64,000 nt of DNA from positions 1 through 64,000 of the forward strand of contig NZ_LMCF01000215.1 of NCBI RefSeq assembly GCF_001623075.1, in the 5' to 3' direction. Under the pieces are notes generated by a model, which saw only the letters and a list, made by a program, of their open reading frames with translations, was not told where the DNA came from and made no database searches. The stretch comes from Pseudovibrio sp. Ad37 (lineage in GTDB: Bacteria; Pseudomonadota; Alphaproteobacteria; Rhizobiales; Stappiaceae). Of this stretch, positions 34,861-43,885 are shown piece after piece. The position numbers and the translations under genes are program-made. Each line of letters opens with the position of its first letter. The first letter of the stretch is position 1.

Positions 34861-35709
34861 TTATCCTTGTTTGTTTTGCGAGGAAAGTCCTTGACCTTGA
34901 CCGATCATTTGATCCATGGCACGAGCCGGCTGGTCGCAACCAGCTTCACCCACAACCTTGGCAGGAACACCCGCCACAGTCGTGCACGGATCAACGTCTT
35001 TAAGAACCACAGATCCTGCTGCAACACGTGAGCAATGGCCAATTTCCAGATTGCCTAGAACTTTAGCACCTGCACCAATCAGCACGCCCTGACGGATCTT
35101 CGGATGACGGTCGCCAGAGACCTTGCCCGTACCACCAAGTGTCACACCTTGCAGAATAGAGACATCGTCTTCAATCACAGCAGTTCCGCCAACCACAATG
35201 CCGGTACCGTGGTCAAAGAAAACGCCACGCCCGATTGGAACCTGAGGATGAATATCCATCTGGAACACTTCAGAGCAACGGCTTTGCAGGTAAAGCGCAA
35301 AATCCTCTCGCCCCTGCTTCCACAACCAGTTGGCTAACCGGTGTGTCTGCAGCGCATGGAACCCTTTGAAATAAAGCAAAGGTTCCAGGAATCGGTCACA
35401 GGCAGGATCACGATCAAAAACAGCACCCAAATCAACACGGAAGGCCTGAACAATATCAGGAGCCTGATCCAGTACATCCAGATAAGTCTGGCGGATAAGA
35501 GAAGAAGAGACAACCACATGGCCTAGCCGGTCAGCCACACGATGAACAATCGCTTCCTCTAGAGAAGAGTGGTTCAGCACTGTCTCGTAAACAAAAGACG
35601 CAAGTGCTGGCTCAGAGCTGGCCATCGCCTGGGCTTCGGCTTTCACGCGATCCCAAACAGGATCATGCGATGCGAACTCCTTGGGGCTACTTGAAGAAAA
35701 TTGCACCAT
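34861..35709 (-). CDS. cysE: Serine O-acetyltransferase
   Basis: CysE makes O-acetylserine from serine and acetyl-CoA, the first step of cysteine synthesis. The 282-residue protein has the helical N-terminal domain (DPVWDRVKAEAQAMASSEPA) and a left-handed beta-helix with FDHGTGIVVGGTAVIEDDV and LIGAGAKVLGNLEIGHCSRV, then VPAKVVG. The catalytic Asp-His pair lies in the DIHPQ and FDHGTG segments. The C-terminal tail, the part that normally docks in cysteine synthase, differs from the usual ending in Ile: it ends NKQG. Confidence 0.95.
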   Translation of the reverse strand: MVQFSSSSPKEFASHDPVWDRVKAEAQAMASSEPALASFVYETVLNHSSLEEAIVHRVADRLGHVVVSSSLIRQTYLDVLDQAPDIVQAFRVDLGAVFDRDPACDRFLEPLLYFKGFHALQTHRLANWLWKQGREDFALYLQSRCSEVFQMDIHPQVPIGRGVFFDHGTGIVVGGTAVIEDDVSILQGVTLGGTGKVSGDRHPKIRQGVLIGAGAKVLGNLEIGHCSRVAAGSVVLKDVDPCTTVAGVPAKVVGEAGCDQPARAMDQMIGQGQGLSSQNKQG

Positions 35710-35914
35710 GAAAGAGCGTTCCTTTATGGATAGGACCTATTCAACCTTACATAGGTGCAGACTGTCTCGATCCAAGCCCCACCCACTCACTATGAATTAT
35801 CCGCCTATAGTACATCACGCAGTATTGCCATTAGAGAAAGCGCGTACCAAACCTGCATAGGTAATTAGAAAGTGAGCCTACATTTCTTTCAAAAACCAGA
35901 AACTGGTTCTAATT

Positions 35915-36787
35915 TTAAGCTGCCGCTTGGTACTCTTTTAAAAATGGCATGATCGCAGCAGTGAAAATATCATTCACATCGCCTGCCACCATATGACCAG
36001 CTTCTTTCACATCTGTGAATTGTGCATGGGGAACCAATGCGAGAAATTCATCTACATGGCTCTGTTTCACAAGCTCTGATGCCGCTCCACGAACAAGCAT
36101 ACTCGGCACTTTGAGATTAGCCGCCGCCTCCAACAGCTCACTCTGCACCTTGTCTTTCAAATCAGCACGATCAGCGTGATGCATGATAAAGCGAGGGTCC
36201 CAGTGCCAGCGATAGCGGCCATTTTCCCGTAAACGCAGGTTTTTCGAAAGGCCATCTAATGTCTTAGGGCGCTTTCGATGCGGAAGATAAGAGGCAATCA
36301 TATCCGCCGCTTCTTCAACGCTGCCAAACCCGTCCTCGACCTTTTCAGCCATAAACGACAGGATCTTACTCACTCCGCCTTCATCTAGGCGCGGGGTTAC
36401 GTCAACCAGAATAACGCCAGCCAACACACCTGGACGCAAAGCACCCTCAGCCAGAATAGACGCAAGACCACCTAATGAGGCACCGATCGCAATTGGCTTG
36501 AAACCGGTTTCCTCATAGATTTGCGAAGCAGCTGCAGCAACATCTGCGCCGAAGTCAGAAAAGAAGTACTTCTCCCCTTCAACCCACGCACTGTCACCGT
36601 GCCCACGCATATCAAGACAGAACGCCTGCATACCTGCATTGGCGATCATCTCAGCAGTCTTGCCCCACGAATGTCTCGTCTGCCCGCCACCATGCATCAT
36701 CATCACCGGCTGGCCTTTTGAGCCGAACCGGTCTGCAACAATGCGGTTACCATCGGCTCCGATAAATTCGTGGGTGCCTCTATTCAT
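35915..36787 (-). CDS. Alpha/beta hydrolase (second of a coupled pair)
   Basis: This 290-residue alpha/beta-hydrolase has the nucleophile Ser104 in IGASLGG, an HGGG oxyanion segment near residue 32, and the catalytic histidine in KEAGHMVAGD near 264. FCLDMRGHGDSAW is typical of the fold. It starts within the stop of the upstream hydrolase gene (ATGA, 36784-36787), so translation of the two is coupled. The substrate is unknown; possible roles include ester or lactone hydrolysis. Confidence 0.88.
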   Translation of the reverse strand: MNRGTHEFIGADGNRIVADRFGSKGQPVMMMHGGGQTRHSWGKTAEMIANAGMQAFCLDMRGHGDSAWVEGEKYFFSDFGADVAAAASQIYEETGFKPIAIGASLGGLASILAEGALRPGVLAGVILVDVTPRLDEGGVSKILSFMAEKVEDGFGSVEEAADMIASYLPHRKRPKTLDGLSKNLRLRENGRYRWHWDPRFIMHHADRADLKDKVQSELLEAAANLKVPSMLVRGAASELVKQSHVDEFLALVPHAQFTDVKEAGHMVAGDVNDIFTAAIMPFLKEYQAAA

Positions 36788-37536
36788 GAAAATTGCTCCA
36801 AAAACTCTAATGTGCCTTTTTTAAAAATCTTGTCGCCAACAGCGGTCATATGGTCCCGGTTGGTAATCTCCAAATAACTTGCATTCGGCATAAGATCAGC
36901 AAGCGCCTTTGGATCACCGGCCACGTCATCGTTTGTACCAACAGCAACAAGTGTCGGCGCCGTAATCTTAGATACCATATCCTCAGAAATAGGCTTCCGG
37001 GCTGACTGCATACACGCAGCAAGCGCACGCCGGTCTGATTTGGTCTGCTCTGCAAAGGCTCTGAAGGCACGACCGGTCCGGTCTTTCACATCAGAGATCT
37101 TGTCGGCTAACAGCCCTTCAATGATTGGCTCAGGATTACCAACACCAGAAATCAACCCATACCCCATCCCGCCAAGCGACAGCGAGCGCACCCGGTCCGG
37201 TGCTTGCAGCGCACAAAACGCAGAAATGCGGGTGCCCATGGAATAGCCAAGCAAATCCGCCTTATCGATATAGAGATGATCCAGCAGTTTCAGCGCATCT
37301 TCGGCCATAACCGGAGCGCCATAATCCTCTGCATTGTAGTACTTGTAGCTTTCACCATGACCACGATTATCAATCGCAATCACACGGCGGCCATCCTTCA
37401 CCAACAAATCAACCCAGCCAGGATACACCCAGTTGACGAACTTGTTGGATGCGAATCCGTGGATCAGCAGGATCGGGTCGCCCTCTCCTTCATCAAGATA
37501 AGCGATAGGGTGATCATTATTATTGAATATTGGCAT
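36784..37536 (-). CDS. Alpha/beta hydrolase (first of a coupled pair)
   Basis: This 250-residue alpha/beta-hydrolase has the nucleophile Ser99 in LGYSMGT, the LLIHGFAS segment near residue 24 and the catalytic histidine in NRDHMTAVG near 229. IAIDNRGHGES is the usual strand-loop. It differs clearly from its downstream partner, so the pair is not a simple duplication. The ATGA overlap indicates a two-gene operon read leftwards. Substrate unknown. Confidence 0.88.
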   Translation of the reverse strand: MPIFNNNDHPIAYLDEGEGDPILLIHGFASNKFVNWVYPGWVDLLVKDGRRVIAIDNRGHGESYKYYNAEDYGAPVMAEDALKLLDHLYIDKADLLGYSMGTRISAFCALQAPDRVRSLSLGGMGYGLISGVGNPEPIIEGLLADKISDVKDRTGRAFRAFAEQTKSDRRALAACMQSARKPISEDMVSKITAPTLVAVGTNDDVAGDPKALADLMPNASYLEITNRDHMTAVGDKIFKKGTLEFLEQFS

Positions 37537-37826
37537 ATTACCTAACGTTTACGTAAAGGAAAACTATGGGGTCATGGGAGGGTAAATGTAAGGGTGGAGA
37601 AAGAAAAGGCCAAAGAACTATCAATTTGGACTAGTCCATCAACTATTCACAGAGGCTGAGACAACACCAGTTCCGCGGTAAAACCTCGGTCCTAGGTGAA
37701 AAAACGCAGTACAGTTGTGGACCGCATCGATCTCGAGGCAATCAATCAGCGAGAAAAACTGTCTTTTTAACCAGAACCAATTTAATGTCGGCGGCAAATT
37801 TTTGTTCCATGGAGCTTGGCGAAAAA

Positions 37827-38072
37827 ATGGCCGGTAAAGTCGTACCCCACTTTCACAACACCAATGGCGTTGACGCCATTAAAATCGGCGCCAAAGAATT
37901 TATGTGCATTGGCGCACGCCCCCCACAGGACCACCCACACGTATTCCTCGACATGGGTGCTGATGACAACATAATCTGCCCATACTGCTCAACGCTTTAC
38001 CACTACGATGCTGCACTCGGTTCTGCAGAATCTAATCCGGCTGACTGCGCCTGGGCACCTGATGCGGCCTAA
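37827..38072 (+). CDS. Zinc-finger (CHCC type) protein, NDUFS6-like
   Basis: This 81-residue protein matches the zf-CHCC family, related to the NDUFS6 subunit of complex I. Zinc ligands are Cys27 in KEFMCIG, a histidine in QDHPHVF (36 or 38), and Cys51 and Cys54 in CPYCSTLYHY. The start MAGKVVPHF fits the family better than an in-frame ATG at 37785. Alphaproteobacterial complex I contains such a subunit, so that role is likely although no nuo genes are nearby. Confidence 0.88.
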   Translation: MAGKVVPHFHNTNGVDAIKIGAKEFMCIGARPPQDHPHVFLDMGADDNIICPYCSTLYHYDAALGSAESNPADCAWAPDAA

Positions 38073-38117
38073 CAACCGTGTCATCTGATCGATAAAACGA
38101 ATAAACCGTAATCACAT

Positions 38118-38152
38118 TGCTTTGCCTAATACCGATAACCTCAGGCAAAGCA
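38118..38152. other. Perfect 10-bp inverted repeat upstream of the FAD monooxygenase
   Basis: TGCTTTGCCT (38118-38127) and AGGCAAAGCA (38143-38152) pair perfectly with a 15-base loop, ending 18 bases before the next start codon. There is no T run, so an operator or leader hairpin is as likely as a terminator. Confidence 0.6.
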
Positions 38153-38170
38153 CGGCAGGCAAGCTGCGTA

Positions 38171-39370
38171 ATGATACCAAAAAATATTGCTATCGCAGGA
38201 GCCGGGATCGCCGGACTTACAGCTGCGTTATACCTTGCCCGTAAGGGCCATAGTGTTTTCCTGTTCGACGCTGCCCCAGAGCTTTCCGAAGTCGGCGCGG
38301 GAATTCAGCTATCTCCCAATGCAATGAGATGCTTGCAGGCTCTTGGCTTAGGCCCTGCACTCATGTCCAGAGCCGTCTCTCCGGCCAGCGTCAATATACG
38401 CTCCGGCCAGGATGGGTCTCAACTTGCAACCGTTCCGCTTGGCCGCATTGCTGAAGACCGCTATGGCGCGCCATACTATGTGATCCACCGGGCAGATCTG
38501 CAACAGCTGTTATTGGAAGCTGTCCAGAACACACCGGAAGTCACTCTGCGGCTGGATACTAAGGTAGAATCCGCCGAAATCAACGGTAACACTGTCACGC
38601 TCAAGGGAGCGGCTTTCTCAGAAGCTCTTGCAGGTATACCGGATCAGTTTGACCTGCTTATCGGCGCCGACGGTGTCCGTTCAAGCATCCGCCAGACCAC
38701 ATTGGGTGGCGCACCTGCCAAACACACCGGTTTCGTAGCCTACAGAGCAACAGCAGAGCCGCCGTTCAATCTGGAACCTCTCCTAAGCACCTCGGGCCTG
38801 TGGCTCGCTCGTGACGCTCATCTGGTTCAGTATCCAGTAAAGAATGGCAAGCTGCTCAACATCGTCGCCATCACGAGGGAAGACTGGGAAGAAGACAGCT
38901 GGTCCCATCCGGTTGGCAGTGATCATGTCCGCAAGCACTTTCGCAACTGGGCTCCAGAGGCCTTGCGTCTGGTCTACCTGCCGGAAACATGGACCCGATG
39001 GTCATTGTGCGAGGTCGACACCCGCCCTGCATGGACACAGGGCCCTGTGACACTTATCGGCGACGCCGCCCACGCGATCCTGCCATTTTCAGCTCAAGGC
39101 GCTGCAATGGCAATCGAAGATGCTGCAGTCCTGTCCAAAATGGTCGACAAACACGGCGCAACACCGCAGGCCCTGCAAGCCTATGAGACTGCCCGCCGTC
39201 CACGCATTGAGAAAATGAGCAAGCTCGTTAAGTGGAATGACTGGGTCTACCATATGGGCTTCCCTCTTCGTATTGCACGAGATCTCGTCATGCGGTCCAA
39301 CACCCCAAGTCAGCTTCTTGATCGGTTTAACTGGATCTATGAATGGACGCCGGAAGACCATACCGACTAA
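38171..39370 (+). CDS. FAD-dependent monooxygenase (salicylate hydroxylase-like)
   Basis: This 399-residue flavoprotein has the dinucleotide-binding GAGIAG at residues 9-14, the DG motif region in IGADGVRSSIRQTT, and GDAAHAILPFSAQGAAMAIE near residue 300, which binds the FAD phosphates. PYYVIHRADLQQ is typical of group A aromatic hydroxylases. It would hydroxylate an aromatic ring with NAD(P)H and O2; the substrate is unclear. I choose ATG at 38171 (MIPKNIAIAGAG). It stands alone between a hairpin and a dispersed repeat. Confidence 0.9.
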   Translation: MIPKNIAIAGAGIAGLTAALYLARKGHSVFLFDAAPELSEVGAGIQLSPNAMRCLQALGLGPALMSRAVSPASVNIRSGQDGSQLATVPLGRIAEDRYGAPYYVIHRADLQQLLLEAVQNTPEVTLRLDTKVESAEINGNTVTLKGAAFSEALAGIPDQFDLLIGADGVRSSIRQTTLGGAPAKHTGFVAYRATAEPPFNLEPLLSTSGLWLARDAHLVQYPVKNGKLLNIVAITREDWEEDSWSHPVGSDHVRKHFRNWAPEALRLVYLPETWTRWSLCEVDTRPAWTQGPVTLIGDAAHAILPFSAQGAAMAIEDAAVLSKMVDKHGATPQALQAYETARRPRIEKMSKLVKWNDWVYHMGFPLRIARDLVMRSNTPSQLLDRFNWIYEWTPEDHTD

Positions 39371-39375
39371 AAACT

Positions 39376-39480
39376 GATACATGTTCCCGAAAAGTGGGTC
39401 CGGTTTTCGGGTAAGAATGCGCATAAGAATAAGCAGCTATAGCTTGGCGCGTGAATGCAGATGAACGCGGCACGCTTTGG
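39376..39480. repeat. Dispersed Rhizobiales-type intergenic repeat
   Basis: CCCGAAAA (39386-39393) and TTTTCGGG (39404-39411) form a hairpin around GTGGGTCCGG, the core of a repeat very common between genes in Rhizobiales. A second half follows with AGCTTGGCGCG and GCGGCACGCTTT, which resembles the other arm of that repeat. The call rests on recognition of the pattern; no second copy is seen in the window. Confidence 0.55.
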
Positions 39481-39518
39481 CTGTCAAAGCCACCCATATT
39501 TCAGGAATACAGAAAGCC

Positions 39519-40259
39519 ATGACCAATAAGATCATCACAGCGGGATATGTCGTTATTGGCGATGAAATCCTGTCTGGCCGCACCAAAGATAAAAACATCG
39601 GCTTTCTGGCAAGCTATCTCACGGATATCGGCATCGACCTGTCTGAAGTGCGTGTCGTGCCTGACGTGGAAGAAAAGATCGTCGAAGCCGTCAACGCTCT
39701 ACGCGCAGAATACACCTACGTGTTCACATCCGGCGGGATCGGCCCGACACACGATGACATCACAGCAGATGCCATCGCAAAGGCTTTCGGTGTCTCAATT
39801 GATCTGGACCCACGCGCTTACAAGCTTCTGGAAGATCACTACGGCGCTGAGAACTTTACCCCTGCCCGCAAGCGCATGGCCCGTCTTCCTGAGGGAGCCG
39901 ACCTGATTGAAAACAAGGTGTCCATCGCACCCGGTTTCAGAATGGAAAACGTGCACGTCATGGCAGGCGTACCAGCCATCATGCAATCCATGGTCGATGC
40001 CATCGCACCAACGCTGAAAACCAGTCAAAAGATGCTTTCTGTGACTATTGAAGCCACTCTTCCTGAGAGTCGCATTGCCACAGACCTAGGGGAAATCCAG
40101 AAAAACTTCCCCGAAACCTCAATTGGCTCCTATCCGCAGTCAAAAGATGGAGTATTTTCCACACAGGTTGTTGTGCGATCTAGGTCAAATGATGTACTGG
40201 AACAGGCCAGTGAAGCCGTCCGAGCAGCCGTAGAAGCTGCAAAGACAAAATTTCTTTGA
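39519..40259 (+). CDS. CinA-like molybdopterin-binding domain protein
   Basis: This 246-residue protein matches the N-terminal domain of CinA (competence/damage-inducible protein A): [32 protein letters not shown] near residue 80, and [13 protein letters not shown] near 147. The C-terminal nicotinamide-nucleotide amidase domain of full CinA is absent. The activity of the single-domain form is not well defined, possibly a pyrophosphatase. ATG at 39519 follows CAGGAATACAGAAAGCC. gpt starts ten bases downstream, so the two may be one operon. Confidence 0.88.
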   Translation: MTNKIITAGYVVIGDEILSGRTKDKNIGFLASYLTDIGIDLSEVRVVPDVEEKIVEAVNALRAEYTYVFTSGGIGPTHDDITADAIAKAFGVSIDLDPRAYKLLEDHYGAENFTPARKRMARLPEGADLIENKVSIAPGFRMENVHVMAGVPAIMQSMVDAIAPTLKTSQKMLSVTIEATLPESRIATDLGEIQKNFPETSIGSYPQSKDGVFSTQVVVRSRSNDVLEQASEAVRAAVEAAKTKFL

Positions 40260-40269
40260 AAGAAGACAC

Positions 40270-40773
40270 ATGGATAATCAGCAGCAATCCAAAGCATTCC
40301 CGGTCTCTTGGGACCAATTCCACCGCGATTGCCGTGCCCTCTCTTGGCGCCTCGCCGACAAAGGCGAATTTACAGCGATTGTAGCCATCACACGTGGTGG
40401 TCTTGTTCCAGCTGGCATTATTGCGCGCGAATTGGGTGTTCGCACCATCGAAACAGTTTGCATTGCATCTTACCACGACTACGACGATCAGGGCGAGTTG
40501 AAGGTCATCAAGCCAATCGACCCGAAAGTGGTCGGCTCTGAAGGCGGTGAAGGCATTCTCATCATCGACGATCTGGTCGACACCGGTAAGACTGCAAAAG
40601 TTGTTCGCGAAATGCTGCCAAAAGCACACTTTGCAACCGTCTACGCCAAGCCAATGGGCCGCGATCTGGCTGATACCATTGTGACTGAAGTCTCTCAGGA
40701 TACCTGGGTGTACTTCCCATGGGATCTGGGCATGCAGTTCCAGCCGCCAATCTCTAAAGATACCGCAGGCTAA
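40270..40773 (+). CDS. gpt: Xanthine phosphoribosyltransferase
   Basis: Gpt salvages xanthine and guanine to their monophosphates with PRPP. The 167-residue protein has the PRPP-binding motif [13 protein letters not shown] near residues 98-110, the [16 protein letters not shown] segment near 40, and WVYFPWD near 149, which contacts the base. Length and motifs match bacterial Gpt. It follows the CinA-like gene closely and is closed by a good terminator. Confidence 0.95.
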   Translation: MDNQQQSKAFPVSWDQFHRDCRALSWRLADKGEFTAIVAITRGGLVPAGIIARELGVRTIETVCIASYHDYDDQGELKVIKPIDPKVVGSEGGEGILIIDDLVDTGKTAKVVREMLPKAHFATVYAKPMGRDLADTIVTEVSQDTWVYFPWDLGMQFQPPISKDTAG

Positions 40774-40804
40774 TCAGCCCGCCGGAATTCTGCATAAGAG
40801 TTTC

Positions 40805-40835
40805 AAAAGCCTCGGCCTCACCGCCGGGGCTTTTT
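40805..40835 (+). terminator. Terminator behind gpt
   Basis: AAAAGCC and GGCTTTTT flank a CGGC/GCCG inner stem, followed by a T run. Confidence 0.85.
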
Positions 40836-41471
40836 CCGTTCATAAGCCGGTAATGATTCAACCTTCACGAATGCATTTTGGCAGCACTAGACGAAGCGAT
40901 GAATAACATCGGACTAGCGGCTATCTTAGACAATCTTATCCCCCTTGCTCAAATGTGCCCTCATACTAACTCTATGCCCACGTGACGGGCTGCTGGCGGA
41001 CCGTCCGTCAGCGTGTCGTGGGCTGGGTGGGGCTTTTGAGAGAGGTAACGCATCTTTCAAAGGTCCGGTGGAACCGATTTTCAGACGTGACTGCATGGTC
41101 TGAGAGGAAGGGCCCAAGCTTGAGGGGCATCACGCAGTGGCATTTACTGGTCAGAGCAATAAATGTCAGGGACAGCGGACCTGTTTAGGCCGGGAAACTT
41201 GCCAAAGCAAAGCTGTTGTCTTTCCAGGAAACTGGCTATCGTGTCTTTCAGGATAAGAGGCGATGTTGTCCATATCAAAATGCCCGGGCAAGGCGCGTAG
41301 CCAATGCCAAAGACTCATTTCTAACAAGTAGCGCAGGCGTTGCCTGCCGCCTTGCTCATCCCGACCTTCGGGAACTCTGGTCCAACACTGCATAGGAGGC
41401 TATGCGGTGCTTATCGTGCAGGTGTACACGCATCATCAGATACCATGCTATTCGTTAGGCTCTCGCTTGCC
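40836..41471. other. Gene-poor region between gpt and sfsA, with a long hairpin
   Basis: A large imperfect hairpin spans 40977-41022: CCCACG pairs with CGTGGG and CTGGCGGAC pairs with GTCCGTCAG around one base. Small frames on the minus strand (40926-41117 and 41166-41393) lack ribosome binding sites and family similarity. It could be a decayed gene or a non-coding RNA; nothing specific is supported. Confidence 0.4.
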
Positions 41472-42176
41472 TTAACACCGCACCTCGATGACCCGATCAG
41501 CAATGATCTCATCAGTATCCAGCCGGCATCCAATCGCGTAGACTTCAACACCTGCCTTTACAGCCGCATCAAAAGCCTCACCATATTTCGGGTCAATATC
41601 ACGGGCCAAAACAAGCGCATCGCAATCATCACGCTGGATCAGAAACACCATAGCAGAACGATGGCCTTCCCGGACCATATCAGCAAGCTCATCCAGATGC
41701 TTTGCCCCACGCACGGTGACAGCATCAGGAAACTCTGCGACACCATTTTCGCGGGCCAGCGTAACGTTCTTCACCTCAACATAGGTGCGCTTGTCGCCCT
41801 CACCTTCCAGCAGAATATCGATACGGGAGTTCTTGCCGTACTTCACTTCACGGCGCAGCTTCTCATAACCGACAAGCTCAGGAATACGCCCTGCTTCAAT
41901 CGCCTCTTCGACCAGGCCATTCGGACGGCTGGTATTGATACCCACCATCGCACCGTCAATCTCGAGCATTTCCCAGGAGTATTTCAACTTGCGTTTCGGA
42001 TCATTATTAGGCGTCAACCAGACCTTAATGCCCGGATCTTTCAAGCCCATCATGGAGCCCGAGTTGGCACAGTGCGCTGTGATTTCAGCACCGCCATCAT
42101 CGAGGGTAACATCAGCCAGAAACCGTTTGTAACGCTTAATCAGCCGGCCAGTGACCAGCGGTACATCAAATCGCAT
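41472..42176 (-). CDS. sfsA: SfsA family DNA-binding protein
   Basis: SfsA is a nucleic-acid-binding protein once linked to sugar fermentation stimulation. The 234-residue protein has the family segments VTGRLIKRYKRFLADVTLDD, AHCANSGSMMGL, KYGKNSRIDILLEG, YVEVKNVTLAREN and FPDAVTVRGAKHLDEL, the last two resembling nuclease-like active sites. Length is normal. It is followed on the same strand by no close gene and preceded by trkH at 42200, 24 bases away, so an operon with trkH is possible. Confidence 0.95.
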   Translation of the reverse strand: MRFDVPLVTGRLIKRYKRFLADVTLDDGGAEITAHCANSGSMMGLKDPGIKVWLTPNNDPKRKLKYSWEMLEIDGAMVGINTSRPNGLVEEAIEAGRIPELVGYEKLRREVKYGKNSRIDILLEGEGDKRTYVEVKNVTLARENGVAEFPDAVTVRGAKHLDELADMVREGHRSAMVFLIQRDDCDALVLARDIDPKYGEAFDAAVKAGVEVYAIGCRLDTDEIIADRVIEVRC

Positions 42177-42199
42177 AGCGACCTTCCAAATTACTCAGA

Positions 42200-43654
42200 T
42201 TATTTGGACCAGAAATCAGGATCCAGAAGAATAAGAACCGTGAACAGTTCCAGACGCCCCAGCAACATCGCGGCGCACAAGATCCATTTCACCGGATCAG
42301 GCAGCGCCGCAAAGTTGCCAGATGGCCCGATCATGGTGCCAAGGCCCGGGCCAACGTTACCAACGGATGTCGCGGCGGCAGACACAGCGGTCACCAGATC
42401 CAGATGGAACAGGGACAGGATCAACGTCAGAATACCAACTGTACCGATGTAAACCACAAGGAACGCAAGAACGGAGAACGTCAGTTCTGGTGTCAGGTGC
42501 GTGTTACCATAGCTCACAGAGATCACGCGGTTAGGCCGCACCATCCGCCGCATATGCGCAATCACGGTTCCGAAGAACACAAGAAAACGGAAGACCTTGA
42601 TGCCGCCCGTTGTCGAGCCTGTACAGCCACCAACAAACTTGAGCAGGAACGCAAGACCGATCACCGGAGCTCCCCAAGCGGTGTAATCCCCCATGGCATA
42701 GCCAGTACCCGTCACCACAGAAATCACGTTAAACGCGGATTGCAGGATCGCACTACCAAAACTATCTGCATTGCCAGAAGTGCCGAGATAAATCGTCAGA
42801 GCAAGAGAAATCAAACCCACAAGCCACAGAAACGCACGTACCTGCGGATCCCGCCACAGCAACATCGGCTGACCGCGTAGCCCCTGAATGATCAACACGA
42901 ACGGCAGCGCGCCCACAATCATGAAAACAACTGCAATCCAGCCAGTCACCGGATTGGTGAAGTACCCAAAGGAATTGTCATGCGTAGAGTAACCACCCGT
43001 CGCAATTGTTGTGAGACCATGGTTGAACGCATCAAACATCGTCATGCCGGAGAACCAGTAAAGCACAATGCAAAGACTGGTCAGAAGCAGATACGTCAAA
43101 CTGATCAGGCGGATCAATTCAATGGAACGGCTGACAATCTTTTCGCTTTGATCGGAGCTTTCTGTCTGAAACAGCTGCATTCCACCAATGCGCAGAAACG
43201 GTAAAAGCACGATCGCCATAACAACGATGCCAACACCGCCCATCCACTGCATCAACGAACGCCACACAAGCAGCCCCGGCGGAAGTGAATCAAGACCCGT
43301 CAGCACAGTAGAGCCGGTGGTGGTGAATCCCGACACTGCCTCAAACGCAGCATCGACATACGCAATACCCAGCCACAAAAACGGCAGAGCTCCAAACGCG
43401 GGCAACGAGACCCAGCATAAAGTTGTCAGGATAAAGGTCTGGCGCGTATCCAACCCGTCACGCAGCGCACCACCCATGGCCACGATAAGCAACATGCCAA
43501 CCAGACCGGTAATTAACGCTGAAATAATAAAGGCTTGCCAGTCAGCATTACGCGACACAACATCCACAAATGCAGGGACGAGCATGGCAGCAGCGAGGCC
43601 GACATAAAGGTACCCAAGCACACTTAAAACCGGTCGTATGGAAACCAACATCAA
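42200..43654 (-). CDS. trkH: TrkH family potassium transport membrane subunit (copy 1)
   Basis: TrkH forms the K+ pore of the Trk system with TrkA; 484 residues and about ten hydrophobic segments. Filter-loop regions are visible: SGFTTTGSTVLTGLD near residue 110, TTIATGGYSTHD near 215-225, TGTGYAMGDYTAWG near 320 and TSVGNVGPGLG near 435. The start MMLVSIRPVLSVLGYL fits the family. A second trkH-like gene lies upstream on the same strand (43886-45328), giving a tandem pair. No trkA is in the window. Confidence 0.93.
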   Translation of the reverse strand: MMLVSIRPVLSVLGYLYVGLAAAMLVPAFVDVVSRNADWQAFIISALITGLVGMLLIVAMGGALRDGLDTRQTFILTTLCWVSLPAFGALPFLWLGIAYVDAAFEAVSGFTTTGSTVLTGLDSLPPGLLVWRSLMQWMGGVGIVVMAIVLLPFLRIGGMQLFQTESSDQSEKIVSRSIELIRLISLTYLLLTSLCIVLYWFSGMTMFDAFNHGLTTIATGGYSTHDNSFGYFTNPVTGWIAVVFMIVGALPFVLIIQGLRGQPMLLWRDPQVRAFLWLVGLISLALTIYLGTSGNADSFGSAILQSAFNVISVVTGTGYAMGDYTAWGAPVIGLAFLLKFVGGCTGSTTGGIKVFRFLVFFGTVIAHMRRMVRPNRVISVSYGNTHLTPELTFSVLAFLVVYIGTVGILTLILSLFHLDLVTAVSAAATSVGNVGPGLGTMIGPSGNFAALPDPVKWILCAAMLLGRLELFTVLILLDPDFWSK

Positions 43655-43885
43655 TCCGCCGATATAAAATCCAATTTAACCCGCCCGCTAGTCACATGTT
43701 GTCCCTTAACGGACGAGATTGGAACGGTATGCTCTCAAACATTTATGAAGCATTGGTTTTAGGCCACTTAGTGATATCTGGCAATTGAATTAATCGGGCA
43801 ACTACCTATTCACACAACAAGAATGAAACCGAACAGCCCAAACATGCTCAATGCACGAAATCCCTAGTCTTTCAGGGACGTAGCG

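Noticed and set aside
41340-42452. Plus-strand frame of 370 codons opposite sfsA
   Set aside because: It overlaps sfsA and the end of trkH; its translation shows no domain.
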